Assembly (NCBI RefSeq): GCF_009905725.1
Contig: NZ_JAAAKV010000009.1
Location: 1-64,000, forward strand
Origin: Emticicia sp. CRIBPO
GTDB lineage: Bacteria; Bacteroidota; Bacteroidia; Cytophagales; Spirosomataceae
DNA: 64,000 nt
Direction of reading: 5' to 3'
This document shows, piece by piece, positions 31,478-40,369 of this stretch (position 1 is its first letter; every line of letters starts with the position of its first letter). The notes under the pieces are model-generated. The model saw only the letters and a list, made by a program, of their open reading frames with translations, was not told where the DNA came from and did no database searches. Position numbers and translations under genes: made by a program.

Positions 31478-31954
31478 ATGAATATATACATCGATCTCAT
31501 CAGGGCTTCCCGGAAAAAACTGCTTGGCTATCTTGACGGATTAAGCATCGAACAGGTCAATACCATTCCCGAAGGCTTCAACAACAACCTGGCCTGGCAT
31601 GTAGGTCACCTGCTGGCCAGTCAGCAGATTTTGTGTTACCGGTTTTCAAACAATGAGCCGGCCATCGACGATGAAATAATAGACAGGTATAAGAACGGAA
31701 CCAAACCGGAGTCTTTTGTCGATACAGATGAATTTGAAAGACTGAAAGCTTACCTCACCACCACCCTGGACATCATGGAAGAAGATATTGAAAACAACAT
31801 TTTCAGCCAGTTCAAAGCCTTCAACACTACTTTTTTTGACGGACTGAGATTTGAAAGTTTTGAAGAAATCATCACTTATCTTCCAGTCCATGAAGGTCTT
31901 CACCTTGGATTCTGCATGGCTCTGAAACGTGCTCTGATCCAGCAGGGCTACTGA
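31478..31954 (+). CDS. DinB-like protein
   Basis: Encodes 158 residues. LIRASRKKLLGYLDGLSIEQ, NNLAWHVGHLLASQQILCYR and VHEGLHLGFCMALKR are DinB-superfamily helices with the three histidine ligands (in HVGH, and in HEGLH near the end). TATATTTG at 31452-31459 fits a -7 box. The last 7 bp overlap the convergent symporter gene. Confidence 0.87.
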   Translation: MNIYIDLIRASRKKLLGYLDGLSIEQVNTIPEGFNNNLAWHVGHLLASQQILCYRFSNNEPAIDDEIIDRYKNGTKPESFVDTDEFERLKAYLTTTLDIMEEDIENNIFSQFKAFNTTFFDGLRFESFEEIITYLPVHEGLHLGFCMALKRALIQQGY

Positions 31955-32928
31955 GGCCTTTTTTCCAGCCGCTGAGCCATGACACTGGCTGCAATAAGCT
32001 GTAAGGCGTGATACAGCATCAACGGCAGCAGCACGATGCCGGCTGCAGGACTGTTGGCAAACAATACTTTTGACATCACGGTGCCATGTACAAGCGATTT
32101 TTTGGAACCGCAAAACATCAGCGTAATGGTATCCTCCATATTGAATTTCAAAGCCCCGGCTATCAATCTTGTGATGAAAATCACCAGGAAGAAAAACCCA
32201 AGCAGACCCGCCATAAGCAGCAGGACTTCCGATACTGAAAGGTCATCGAAAAGATGGAGGGAAAAAGATTTACAAAAAGAAGTATAAATGATGATGAGGA
32301 TAATGCTCTGGTCAAAAAACTTCAGCGGGGTCTTATAGCGGTCGGCGTATTTGCCATAACGGGGGTTAAGCAGCATCCCGATGATCAGCGGCAGCAGCAC
32401 CTGCAGACAAAGCTTTCCGATGACGCTCCAGGTATCCAAACCACCTGTATCTGCCGAAATAAACAAACCTACCCACAAAGGCGTAATGAAAATACCCAGC
32501 AGACTGGAAATGCTGGCATTGAAAATAGCCGCGGGCACATTTCCCCTGGCTATGGAAACCATCACAACCGACGAAGAAACCGTGGAAGGCAATGCCGCCA
32601 GGTAAAAGACACCCAGCCAGAGGTTTTTTAGATCATCAGTACCGAAAAGAGGTTTGACGACCAGCACAAGGACCGGGAACAGCAAAAAAGTAGTTAACTG
32701 AACCACCACATGCATTCTCCAGTTCAAAAGCCCGTTTTTCAGTTTATCCGCACTGAGTTTCAGTCCGTAAAAAAAGAAAATGCCGGACACCCCGTAACTG
32801 GCCAGTTCTTCGAGGCTGACCGGCTCCTGCATTAAACCTAAAGCCGGGAAATACCTGGCCATAATGACCATAATAATGATGGCAATCAAAAACCAGTCGA
32901 GTCCGAAACGTGCGAGAAGTTTATTCAT
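31948..32928 (-). CDS. bile acid:sodium symporter family protein (SBF-like)
   Basis: Encodes 326 residues with about nine or ten transmembrane helices: WFLIAIIIMVIMARYFPALG, YGVSGIFFFYGLKL, LAALPSTVSSSVVMVSIARG and MFCGSKKSLVHGTVMSKVLF. The sequence pattern places it in the SBF-like family (YfeH type). Such carriers exchange organic anions with Na+; the substrate cannot be read. Its 3' end overlaps the DinB gene on the other strand by 7 bp. Confidence 0.9.
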   Translation of the reverse strand: MNKLLARFGLDWFLIAIIIMVIMARYFPALGLMQEPVSLEELASYGVSGIFFFYGLKLSADKLKNGLLNWRMHVVVQLTTFLLFPVLVLVVKPLFGTDDLKNLWLGVFYLAALPSTVSSSVVMVSIARGNVPAAIFNASISSLLGIFITPLWVGLFISADTGGLDTWSVIGKLCLQVLLPLIIGMLLNPRYGKYADRYKTPLKFFDQSIILIIIYTSFCKSFSLHLFDDLSVSEVLLLMAGLLGFFFLVIFITRLIAGALKFNMEDTITLMFCGSKKSLVHGTVMSKVLFANSPAAGIVLLPLMLYHALQLIAASVMAQRLEKRPQ

Positions 32929-32987
32929 AACGTAATTCTACATCACAAAAGTAAGCAATTATAGCCATTGAAGCTTCAAAACGATGA

Positions 32988-33017
32988 TTGTTCCTATTTT
33001 AAAAGGGTTTATCTTTG
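32988..33017 (+). promoter_or_regulatory. promoter of the kinase-like gene
   Basis: TTG (32988-32990), 19 bp, TATCTTTG (33010-33017): an exact Bacteroidota consensus. The ATG lies at 33035, which gives a short leader. Confidence 0.7.
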
Positions 33018-33034
33018 GATAATCTTCAACCATT

Positions 33035-33823
33035 ATGGGCGTACCTCAGCATGTAATCAGATCTTTCGGACTCAGCGGCCTGCCAATACCGCTGCCGGGT
33101 GGTGAAAACCGTTCATTCCTGGCGGATGATCACTTGCTGAAGCCCGTTGACAACGTCCCTTTAGCAGAATGGGCCGGCACCGCCTGGTCCGGATTGACTC
33201 CTGAGCAATACAGGATTTCCAGGCCTCTGAAATCAGGCAAAGGTAAATTTATTGAAGATGGCTGGTCGGCCTCCCGGTTTGAAAAAGGGCAGCATAAGAA
33301 AGGACATACAACGGAAAAGCTGGCTGTCTGCAGGGCTTTGCACACCGGCCTTTCAAGGTTAAACCCCGGTGAAATGCCCGAAAACAATGACCCCTGGGCA
33401 AGGGCCCACCGGGTGGCCTGGCAAACGGATGAACTGCCTCAGGATTTACCCCCACATGCCGCAAAAATACTCCGGGGACTTTTAGATAAAGTGTCACCCG
33501 GGGCCATGGGATTTCCCCAGATCATCCATGCCGATCTCTGCGGGAATATCCTGTTTGAAGAAGGACAGTTGCCTCTGGTTATTGATTTTTCTCCTTTCAA
33601 GGCACCGGCGGCTTATGCCGAAGCCATTCTTATCTGTGACGGTATAGCCTGGGAAAACAGCCCTCTGTCTTCCATTTCCCTGCTTCCGGATACCCCTTAT
33701 TATAAAGAAATGCTGACCAGGGCCGCCTTGTTCCGTCTGACCGTCGCTGCCATTCTTCATGGTGAAAGTGGTTTTGCGGAAGAATTTCATAATTTCAAGG
33801 CCATCACGGATGCTTTGAATTGA
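33035..33823 (+). CDS. aminoglycoside phosphotransferase-like kinase (TIGR02569 type)
   Basis: Encodes 262 residues. The catalytic loop IIHADLCGNILF (H165, D167, N171) and the metal-binding VIDFSP (D184) belong to the APH/choline-kinase fold. The first part (SFGLSGLPIPLPGGENRSF, HLLKPVDN) is the nucleotide-binding lobe. This layout resembles the TIGR02569 proteins. Phosphoryl acceptor unknown. A full promoter lies 18 bp upstream of the start. Confidence 0.8.
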   Translation: MGVPQHVIRSFGLSGLPIPLPGGENRSFLADDHLLKPVDNVPLAEWAGTAWSGLTPEQYRISRPLKSGKGKFIEDGWSASRFEKGQHKKGHTTEKLAVCRALHTGLSRLNPGEMPENNDPWARAHRVAWQTDELPQDLPPHAAKILRGLLDKVSPGAMGFPQIIHADLCGNILFEEGQLPLVIDFSPFKAPAAYAEAILICDGIAWENSPLSSISLLPDTPYYKEMLTRAALFRLTVAAILHGESGFAEEFHNFKAITDALN

Positions 33824-33901
33824 ATAGAAGGGCGATGATGTGAGGATTATTTAAATTATTATTATCTTCAAAGATTATTCAGCCAAAATTAAATATACCC
33901 G

Positions 33902-35026
33902 ATGAAACCTTTTAAAAACGTACAGATTGTCTGCCTGTTATTGCTGTTTTACATCCTGGCTCCGGGTGTTTCCCAAGGACAGGCCCCTTCCTCAAAACCA
34001 CTCCGCCTCGTGGTGATAGGCTCCTCTCACGGCCATGTCGGCTGGATTCTGAATCATAAAAACAAAGCCGAGATTGAACTGGCAGGCGTGTATGAACCCA
34101 ACCAGGAGCTGGTAGACCGTTATGTCAAAAATTACAAACTCAGCAAAGACCTGTTTTACAACGACCTGGAAAAAATGCTCACAACTGTTAAACCAACAGG
34201 TGCTGTAGCATTCGGGTCTATTTATGAACACATGGCGGCGGTTGAAGCCTGTGCTCCCAAAGGCATCCACGTGATGGTGGAAAAACCCCTGGCAACCAAC
34301 GTAGCCCACGCAGAAAAAATGCTGGCCCTGGCTAAAAAGCACAATATCTACCTGCTCACCAATTACGAAACTTCCTGGTATCCGGTTACAGAGAAATCTT
34401 TCCAGCTGATCAATGACAGTTCATTTGTCGGGAAAGTCAGGAAAGTGGTCATCCATGACGGACACGAAGGGCCTAAAGAAATCGGCGTCAGCAAGGAGTT
34501 CCTGGGCTGGCTGAGTGACCCGGTCCAGAACGGCGGCGGGGCTTTGGTCGATTTCGGTTGTTATGGAGCCAACCTCATGACTTACCTGATGAAAGGAAAG
34601 CAGCCTTTGTCGGTGACGGCCGTGACGAGACAATTCAAACCCGAAATATATTCCAAAGTAGATGACGAGGCCACCATTATTGTGAGCTATCCGGATGCCC
34701 AGTGCATCATCCAGGCTTCATGGAACTGGCCTTTTGGCCGCAAAGACATGGAGATTTACGGCGAAACCGGATACATCATCACCGAGAACAACAATAAGAT
34801 GAAAGTCCGCAATAAAGCCAACAACAAGGACCGCTACATGAACCTGACTCCGGAAGAAACCGGGGTGTACGTTGATCCATTCCTCTATTTCAAACAGGTG
34901 ATCGACGGCAAAATCAAGACCGGACCTTACGGGCTTTATTCTATGGAAAACAATCTTGTGGTCGTAAAAATACTCGAAGCCGCCAGAGAATCTGCGAAGA
35001 CGGGAAAGACGGTGGTGTTGAAGTAG
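33902..35026 (+). CDS. exported Gfo/Idh/MocA family oxidoreductase
   Basis: Encodes 374 residues. A signal peptide ends near SQGQ. The Rossmann part is seen in LRLVVIGSSHGHVGW and GAVAFGSIYEHMAAVEACAP, with the family motif MVEKPLATNVAHAEKM. The C-terminal domain includes GGGALVDFGCYGANLMTYLM. It differs from the Tat-exported paralog at 8539 by using the Sec route. Substrate unknown; a sugar or sugar acid is probable. Confidence 0.87.
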   Translation: MKPFKNVQIVCLLLLFYILAPGVSQGQAPSSKPLRLVVIGSSHGHVGWILNHKNKAEIELAGVYEPNQELVDRYVKNYKLSKDLFYNDLEKMLTTVKPTGAVAFGSIYEHMAAVEACAPKGIHVMVEKPLATNVAHAEKMLALAKKHNIYLLTNYETSWYPVTEKSFQLINDSSFVGKVRKVVIHDGHEGPKEIGVSKEFLGWLSDPVQNGGGALVDFGCYGANLMTYLMKGKQPLSVTAVTRQFKPEIYSKVDDEATIIVSYPDAQCIIQASWNWPFGRKDMEIYGETGYIITENNNKMKVRNKANNKDRYMNLTPEETGVYVDPFLYFKQVIDGKIKTGPYGLYSMENNLVVVKILEAARESAKTGKTVVLK

Positions 35027-35048
35027 CAGGGAAAAGGAGTAAAGGAAA

Positions 35049-35078
35049 AGGGTGAAAGGACAAAGGGTGAAAGGACAA
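35049..35078. repeat. 15-bp direct repeat
   Basis: GGGTGAAAGGACAAA occurs twice head to tail, followed by a third GGGTG, just after the oxidoreductase stop. Nothing else is seen in this gap. Confidence 0.85.
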
Positions 35079-35249
35079 AGGGTGTCATGTCCTGAACTAG
35101 CATGCAAGAAATCACGTAGACAAATACAACTATCGCTTATCGCTCACTCCTTCCATACTCCTTTTTCCATCCTCCATTCTGCCTTCTCCACAAAAAAGAA
35201 CTAAACTCCAACATTATATGTTACTACATTAATTAAAAATGTCAACAAC

Positions 35250-36125
35250 ATGAACAGAAAGACTTTTTTACAAGCTCTTTCGGTGATTCCTTTAAGCAGT
35301 TTAGCAATGAATATAAAAGAATTTGGCAACACTATAAAAGACCAGGCATTGACAGAGAAAATGCCAGTGTTGTTTGTTGGTCACGGCAACCCGATGAATG
35401 CCATCACCGACAACATCTACAGTAAAACCTGGAAAGAAATAGGTCAGAAACTGACCCCGCCCAAAGCCGTCCTGGTAATTTCAGCCCATTGGCTCACAAG
35501 GGGCACAGCGGTAACCATGACCGGTAAACCTGAAACCATTCACGATTTCGGTGGTTTCTCCGACGAACTGTTCAGACAGCAATATCCCGCTCCCGGAGCT
35601 CCGGATTATGCTAAAATGGCTATTGAAAGTATCCATTCTACCGTCGTACATGAGGATTTTGAATGGGGACTGGATCACGGGGCCTGGTCGGTGCTGCAGA
35701 ACATGTATCCCAAAGCCAATGTTCCTGTTTTCCAGATGAGCATCGATTACCACCAGTCGCCTGAATATCACTTCAACCTGGCTAAGGAACTGGCCGTGCT
35801 GAGGTCAAGGGGAGTGCTGATCGTAGCCAGCGGCAACGTGGTGCATAACCTCCGCATGGTAAAATGGCAGGGAGACAAAACCCCTTATGATTGGGCTATT
35901 GAGTTTGATCTGCTGGTTAAAAAGAGTATTGAGGAAAACAACCCGGCACCGCTGATCAATTATCAGAAACTGGGTCAGATCGGCTCACTCGCCCACCCTA
36001 CCAATGACCACTACCTGCCATTGATGTACGCCCTCGGTTTAAGGGAGAAAACAGATAACTTTGAGTTTTTCAACGATACTTTTGATATGGGTTCTATCAG
36101 CATGAAGAGTGTTATTTTTAGTTAA
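35250..36125 (+). CDS. ygiD: 4,5-DOPA extradiol dioxygenase family (YgiD)
   Basis: Encodes 291 residues. MPVLFVGHGNPMNAI, VISAHWLTRGTAVTMTGKPE then TIHDFGGF, LDHGAWSVLQNMYP and VASGNVVHNLRMVKW are the YgiD/LigB-type zinc-site segments with the expected His residues (in GHG, SAHW, DHGAW, HNLR). The first 20 residues resemble a Tat-like or leader extension (NRKTFLQALSVIPLSSLAM). The reaction is extradiol cleavage of catechols such as DOPA. A strong stem-loop follows. Confidence 0.9.
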   Translation: MNRKTFLQALSVIPLSSLAMNIKEFGNTIKDQALTEKMPVLFVGHGNPMNAITDNIYSKTWKEIGQKLTPPKAVLVISAHWLTRGTAVTMTGKPETIHDFGGFSDELFRQQYPAPGAPDYAKMAIESIHSTVVHEDFEWGLDHGAWSVLQNMYPKANVPVFQMSIDYHQSPEYHFNLAKELAVLRSRGVLIVASGNVVHNLRMVKWQGDKTPYDWAIEFDLLVKKSIEENNPAPLINYQKLGQIGSLAHPTNDHYLPLMYALGLREKTDNFEFFNDTFDMGSISMKSVIFS

Positions 36126-36188
36126 ATGCTGGAGAGGAGAAAGGAAGAATGGATTAAGGAGAACGATTACTACATCTTTAAATGATAG

Positions 36189-36228
36189 AAAAAGGGTTTC
36201 AGAATGAAGATTTTGAAACCCTTTTTTT
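36189..36228 (+). terminator. terminator after ygiD
   Basis: AAAAAGGGTTTCA pairs with TGAAACCCTTTTTTT around a 12-nt loop, and the T tract continues. Confidence 0.92.
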
Positions 36229-36336
36229 GTGCCCTGATCTTTCCTGTTAAAACCTGAATAAAAAAATACCTGGTTCATTTTGTCCAATTCCGGAAAGCCG
36301 GTTGTCATACAACGACTTTAAACAAAATGAAACAGT

Positions 36337-37344
36337 ATGCATACAGGTAAATCCTACAGATTATCGGAGTTTCTTGTCTGGACAAGAAAGAGTATTTACG
36401 AATTACTCGTCATGGGGAGTTTACCCGTCATCCTCTACCAGGTGGCTGATTTGAAATGGCTGGTGATTCCCTGGACGGTGGTCGCACTTTTAGGAACAGC
36501 CACGGCTTTTATCGTCGGCTTTAAAAACACACAGACCTACAGCAGGACACTCGAGGCCCAGCAAGTCTGGATTTCTGTCCTCAACAGCAGCAGGGCCTGG
36601 GGACTGATGAGCCGCGATTATCTCAAAAACTATGAAAAATCTACAGAGCTGATCTATCGTCATTTTGCCTGGCTGACGGTCATGAGATATAAAATGAGGC
36701 GGGAAAGACCCTGGGAAAGTACCGGTAAAAAACCTAATGCCGAATATCAGAAATTCTATACAATTCCGGAAAAAGAGACCCCGCTGGAAACTGAACTGTC
36801 GAAATATTTATCCGCGGAAGACCTCAGCTACATTCTTGCCACAAAAAACAAGGCTACCCAATTGATGAGCCTTCAGAGCAAAACCCTCAGGGAGCTTCTG
36901 GACCGGAATGAAATCGTGATCAACTATTTCCTGGAAATGGAAAAAGCCGTCAGGGAATTCCTGGAACAGCAGGGCAAAAGCGAAAGGATCAAAAACTTCC
37001 CTTACCCGAGACAGTACTCTATCATCAACACCCTGTTTGTAAGGTTTTTCTGTTTTCTGCTTCCGTTTGGAATGCTCAGGGAGTTCGATCAGTTGAATGA
37101 GCGGGTAAGCGGCCTGATGGCGGGGCATATGATCTGGCTGGTGATTCCTTTCAGTGTGATTATTTCATGGATGTACACTTCGCTGGAACAGGTGGGAGAC
37201 AGCACTGAAAACCCGTTTGAAGGAGGAGCCAATGATGTACCCATATCGCAGATCAGCCGGATGATAGAAATCGACCTGAGAGAAATGCTCGGAGAAGCGG
37301 ACCTTCCTCCTTTGCTGAAACCCAAAAACAACATCATCCTGTAG
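36337..37344 (+). CDS. bestrophin-family membrane protein
   Basis: Encodes 335 residues. Helices: SIYELLVMGSLPVILYQVAD, WLVIPWTVVALLGTATAFIV, LFVRFFCFLLPFGMLREFDQ and MIWLVIPFSVIISWMYTSLE. FKNTQTYSRTLEAQQVW and the C-terminal NPFEGGANDVPISQISRMIE match bacterial bestrophins (UPF0187). Bestrophins form pentameric anion or, in bacteria, cation-selective channels. It is monocistronic as far as can be seen. Confidence 0.9.
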   Translation: MHTGKSYRLSEFLVWTRKSIYELLVMGSLPVILYQVADLKWLVIPWTVVALLGTATAFIVGFKNTQTYSRTLEAQQVWISVLNSSRAWGLMSRDYLKNYEKSTELIYRHFAWLTVMRYKMRRERPWESTGKKPNAEYQKFYTIPEKETPLETELSKYLSAEDLSYILATKNKATQLMSLQSKTLRELLDRNEIVINYFLEMEKAVREFLEQQGKSERIKNFPYPRQYSIINTLFVRFFCFLLPFGMLREFDQLNERVSGLMAGHMIWLVIPFSVIISWMYTSLEQVGDSTENPFEGGANDVPISQISRMIEIDLREMLGEADLPPLLKPKNNIIL

Positions 37345-37448
37345 GTTAAACACCCGTTTTTTCCGGACAGAAAAAAAAAGATCAGCAAAATGTCCAATCC
37401 TGAAAAGTCACTTGTCAATAGTATTTACAACATCAAATTTTAAAACAA

Positions 37449-37901
37449 ATGGAACAGAGAATCAACGTCCACGAAAAAGGACAAAATGCATTAAAGACTT
37501 TATATGGTGTGGGTGGCTACCTTAAAAAATCATCCATTGAAATCGAATTGAGAGAACTGGTTTGTTTCAGGGTGTCTCAGATTAACCGTTGTGCGTATTG
37601 TCTTGACATGCACTACAAAGACGCCCGTGCCAAAGGCGAGACCGAGCAACGCCTGTACGGCCTGAGTGCCTGGCATGAGTCTCCTTATTATACTGAGCGT
37701 GAAAGAGCCGCCTTTACCTGGGCCGAAGCCCTCACAGCATGCCATGTACCTGATGAAGTATACCTTGCGGTTAAGAAACATTTTTCAGATGAAGAACTGA
37801 TCGACCTCACCTTTGTCGTCACCAATATCAATACCTGGAACCGCATCAACCTTGCGTTTCCCAACACACCCGGGACTTATGTTGTCGGACAGTTCGGTTG
37901 A
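37449..37901 (+). CDS. carboxymuconolactone decarboxylase/AhpD-family protein
   Basis: Encodes 150 residues. The CxxC...H catalytic motif is in RCAYCLDMHYKDARAKGE, the AhpD-like alkylhydroperoxidase pattern. RAAFTWAEALTACHV and LTFVVTNINTWNRINLAF follow. Such proteins protect against hydroperoxides via their redox-active Cys pair. It comes before a small acidic ORF, a YCII gene and an ECF sigma factor gene on the same strand. Confidence 0.9.
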   Translation: MEQRINVHEKGQNALKTLYGVGGYLKKSSIEIELRELVCFRVSQINRCAYCLDMHYKDARAKGETEQRLYGLSAWHESPYYTERERAAFTWAEALTACHVPDEVYLAVKKHFSDEELIDLTFVVTNINTWNRINLAFPNTPGTYVVGQFG

Positions 37902-37923
37902 TCACAATACAATGCATAAAAAT

Positions 37924-38064
37924 ATGACAGACCCGGGAACAGTAACCAGACCAGGCGAAGAAACGGCCGAAGAACAGGAGCATACGCACGATGAAAGTGA
38001 GGGAAGTGAATTCCTGGATGATCCGCTTCGCATGACCGATCAGCCTCTTGTGATAAAAGAATGA
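37924..38064 (+). CDS. small acidic hypothetical protein
   Basis: A 46-codon frame (TDPGTVTRPGEETAEEQEHT then ESEGSEFLDDPLRMTDQPLV) rich in Glu/Asp and His. It sits between the AhpD-like gene and the YCII gene with 22 bp before and 40 bp after, on the same strand. An in-frame ATG at 37912 would add four residues. Compositional bias and position suggest a real gene, but no family is recognised. Confidence 0.4.
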   Translation: MTDPGTVTRPGEETAEEQEHTHDESEGSEFLDDPLRMTDQPLVIKE

Positions 38065-38104
38065 TGTTTTTTGAATAATTTAGCAAACCATTAACAAAAC
38101 AGTT

Positions 38105-38452
38105 ATGAATGAGTTTTTAATCGCGATCCACAGGGATCTGACAAGTGAGAACGCAAGCCCGTCACCGGAGCAGATGCAGGCGGCCATCAAGCCTTTCCAG
38201 GACTGGATCGGTGGTATAGCGGCCCAGAACAAACTGGTAGCCCCTCCTAAAAGATGGGACCTGGGTGGCAGGGTGGTAAGACAGAACAACACCGTCACGA
38301 ACGGTCCGTATGCGGAAATCAAGGAATCATTAGGCGGTCTTTTCCTGATCAGGGCTGAAAGCTATGAGGAAGCCGTGGAAATCGCAAAAGGATGCCCGGT
38401 ATTGCAATATGGAGCTGTGGTGGAAGTACGGATGGCTATTCCGGCTTCCTGA
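38105..38452 (+). CDS. YCII/DGPF-domain protein
   Basis: Encodes 115 residues. RWDLGGRVVRQNNTVTNGPY and AEIKESLGGLFLIRAESYEE match the YCII-related (DGPF) family, with the NGPY segment in place of DGPF. It lies 52 bp upstream of an ECF sigma factor gene of the type known to be associated with these proteins (ECF42). Role unknown; probably part of the sigma factor's target set. Confidence 0.9.
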   Translation: MNEFLIAIHRDLTSENASPSPEQMQAAIKPFQDWIGGIAAQNKLVAPPKRWDLGGRVVRQNNTVTNGPYAEIKESLGGLFLIRAESYEEAVEIAKGCPVLQYGAVVEVRMAIPAS

Positions 38453-38504
38453 TAGATTAAGTAAGATTGTCTTCGTATTTTTGCCCGGGCATTCTTATTG
38501 ACTG

Positions 38505-39746
38505 ATGGAAGAAGAAGTTATTTTACCGCATTTATTCAGGACAGAGTACCGGAACATCGTTTCGGTACTCTGTTATTTATTCGGTATAGAGCACATTGAG
38601 ATTGCGGAAGACATCGTAAGCGATACATTCCTCTCAGCTACAGAACTGTGGGCTACAAAGGGAATACCGGAAAATCCGGCAGGCTGGCTTTATACGGTGG
38701 CTAAAAACAAAACCAAAAACTACCTGAAACGGAACACGGTCTTTGAACAGAAACTTTCGGCCGAAATAAGATACAGCACTCCCAGAACCGAAGAATTTGA
38801 AATCGACCTGTCCCATAAAAACATTGCCGACAGCCAGCTGGCGATGATTTTCACGGTTTGCGACCCCTCTATCTCTGATGAGTCGCAAATTGCCCTTGCC
38901 CTCAATTTACTCTGCGGTTTTGGAATCCAGGAAATCGCCGACGCGTTTTTAACCGGCAAGGAAGTTATTTACAAAAGACTGAACCGGGCCAAGGAAAAAC
39001 TCAGGGAAAGCCGGATAAAAATTGAACAGCCCTCCATTTCAGAAATAAACGAAAGGCTCGAAACGGTCCTGACGACCTTGTATCTTTTGTTTTCCGAAGG
39101 TTATTATTCCACCAGTCCGCTGGCTCAGAACGCCACCCTCCGAAAAGACGTATGTGAAGAAGCCATGAGGCTGAATTACCTGCTGATAGAAAGCCCGGCC
39201 ACCAATCAGCCGGCAGTCAATGCCCTGTATGCCCTGATGTCGTTCCATGCCTCCCGATTTGATGCGAGGACCAATGAAAACGGAGAGAACATTTTGTATG
39301 AAGACCAGGACGAAACACGCTGGAACCGGAAGCTGATTGACCAGGGTACGCATTTCCTGATCCAGGCCTCTACGGGAAATAAGGTTTCGAAATTTCACCT
39401 GGAAGCAGGCATCGCGTTCTGGCATACCCAGAAAGAGAGTACTTCAGAAAAGTGGGAGAATATCCTGGAGTTGTATAATAACCTTCTGATGCTCGAATAT
39501 TCCCCTATTGCCGCATTGAACCGGACATTTGCTTTAGCCAAAGCAAGAAGTAAACAGGAAGCCATTATCGAAGCAGAAAAGCTGAACCTCACCGGAAATC
39601 ATTTCTATTATTCTTTGCTGGGTCATCTCTATACCGGCATTGACCATGACAAAGCCCTGAGACATTTTCAGACTGCACTGGAACTGACGACTTCCAAAGC
39701 CGACAGGAGCACTATTCTTAAAAATATAGAACGGCTAAACTCCTGA
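38505..39746 (+). CDS. ECF sigma factor with C-terminal extension (ECF42-like)
   Basis: Encodes 413 residues. Region 2 is in VLCYLFGIEHIEIAEDIVSD followed by TFLSATELW, with NPAGWLYTVAKNKTKNYLKR. Region 4 is in LALNLLCGFGIQEIADAFL and VIYKRLNRAKEKLRE. The rest (about 180-413) is the long helical extension with TPR-like pairs (YYSLLGHLYTGIDHDKALRH). ECF42 factors lack a cognate anti-sigma factor and are linked to YCII/DGPF genes, exactly as here. TATTTTTG at 38476-38483 fits a -7 box. Confidence 0.88.
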   Translation: MEEEVILPHLFRTEYRNIVSVLCYLFGIEHIEIAEDIVSDTFLSATELWATKGIPENPAGWLYTVAKNKTKNYLKRNTVFEQKLSAEIRYSTPRTEEFEIDLSHKNIADSQLAMIFTVCDPSISDESQIALALNLLCGFGIQEIADAFLTGKEVIYKRLNRAKEKLRESRIKIEQPSISEINERLETVLTTLYLLFSEGYYSTSPLAQNATLRKDVCEEAMRLNYLLIESPATNQPAVNALYALMSFHASRFDARTNENGENILYEDQDETRWNRKLIDQGTHFLIQASTGNKVSKFHLEAGIAFWHTQKESTSEKWENILELYNNLLMLEYSPIAALNRTFALAKARSKQEAIIEAEKLNLTGNHFYYSLLGHLYTGIDHDKALRHFQTALELTTSKADRSTILKNIERLNS

Positions 39747-39814
39747 CAACAACCGTCAGGGACACTTGTTTGGCATGGTTCTCCTGCATATATTCGCCCC
39801 ATAAAAACCTGGCT

Positions 39815-40315
39815 ATGCATTTAACTTCCGAAAGATTAAAATTTCACGCCTGCACCGAAGCAGATTTAGAATATTTCCTGGACCTCGCCATGCGTGAAGA
39901 AGTCATGAGATTTATCACCGGCCGTGCCCTCACCCGGGAAGAGGCCACCGAAAGGTTTGCGAACAATCTCAGGATTAACCGCGAAGACCCCAGCTACGGC
40001 TTTTTCATAGCTTTATCGAAAGAAGACGGCTCGCTGGCAGGCTACGCAAAACTGGTAAAAGACACGGAAAATGAATATGAAGCAGGCTACAGTTTACACC
40101 CCGGCTTCTGGGGGAAAGGATATGCGACGGAAATTCTCGGGACCCTGATTGACTATGCCTCCAAAGATCCGGCAATCAGGAGCCTCATGGCTAAAATCAC
40201 CCCGGAGAATAACGCCTCCAGAAGGGTACTGGAAAAGAAAAACTTTGTTTCTTACCTGTTTGAAAAAGGTGAATCGGGAGATACGGAATATTTCAGACTG
40301 ACATTAAGACCATAA
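39815..40315 (+). CDS. GNAT family N-acetyltransferase
   Basis: Encodes 166 residues. LTSERLKFHACTEADLEYFL opens as in RimJ/RimL-type enzymes; YEAGYSLHPGFWGKGYATEI carries the acetyl-CoA-binding loop (GKGYAT), and NNASRRVLEKKNFVSY ends the motif. The frame extends to 39770, but the ATG at 39815 gives the normal MHLTSERL start. Substrate unknown. Confidence 0.88.
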   Translation: MHLTSERLKFHACTEADLEYFLDLAMREEVMRFITGRALTREEATERFANNLRINREDPSYGFFIALSKEDGSLAGYAKLVKDTENEYEAGYSLHPGFWGKGYATEILGTLIDYASKDPAIRSLMAKITPENNASRRVLEKKNFVSYLFEKGESGDTEYFRLTLRP

Positions 40316-40320
40316 ACAGA

Positions 40321-40342
40321 AAAAGCCCCGTAGCGGGGCTTC
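40321..40342 (-). terminator. terminator between the GNAT and TonB receptor genes
   Basis: AAGCCCCG TAGC GGGGCTT; on the minus strand the stem is followed by TTTTTC, so it serves mainly the receptor gene and may also stop the GNAT transcript. Confidence 0.82.
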
Positions 40343-40369
40343 TCTGCTTAACAATCAATCCTATACTAA

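Noticed and set aside
32036-32631. Plus-strand frames inside the symporter gene
   Set aside because: They are shadows of a multi-helix membrane protein that has a clear family on the minus strand.
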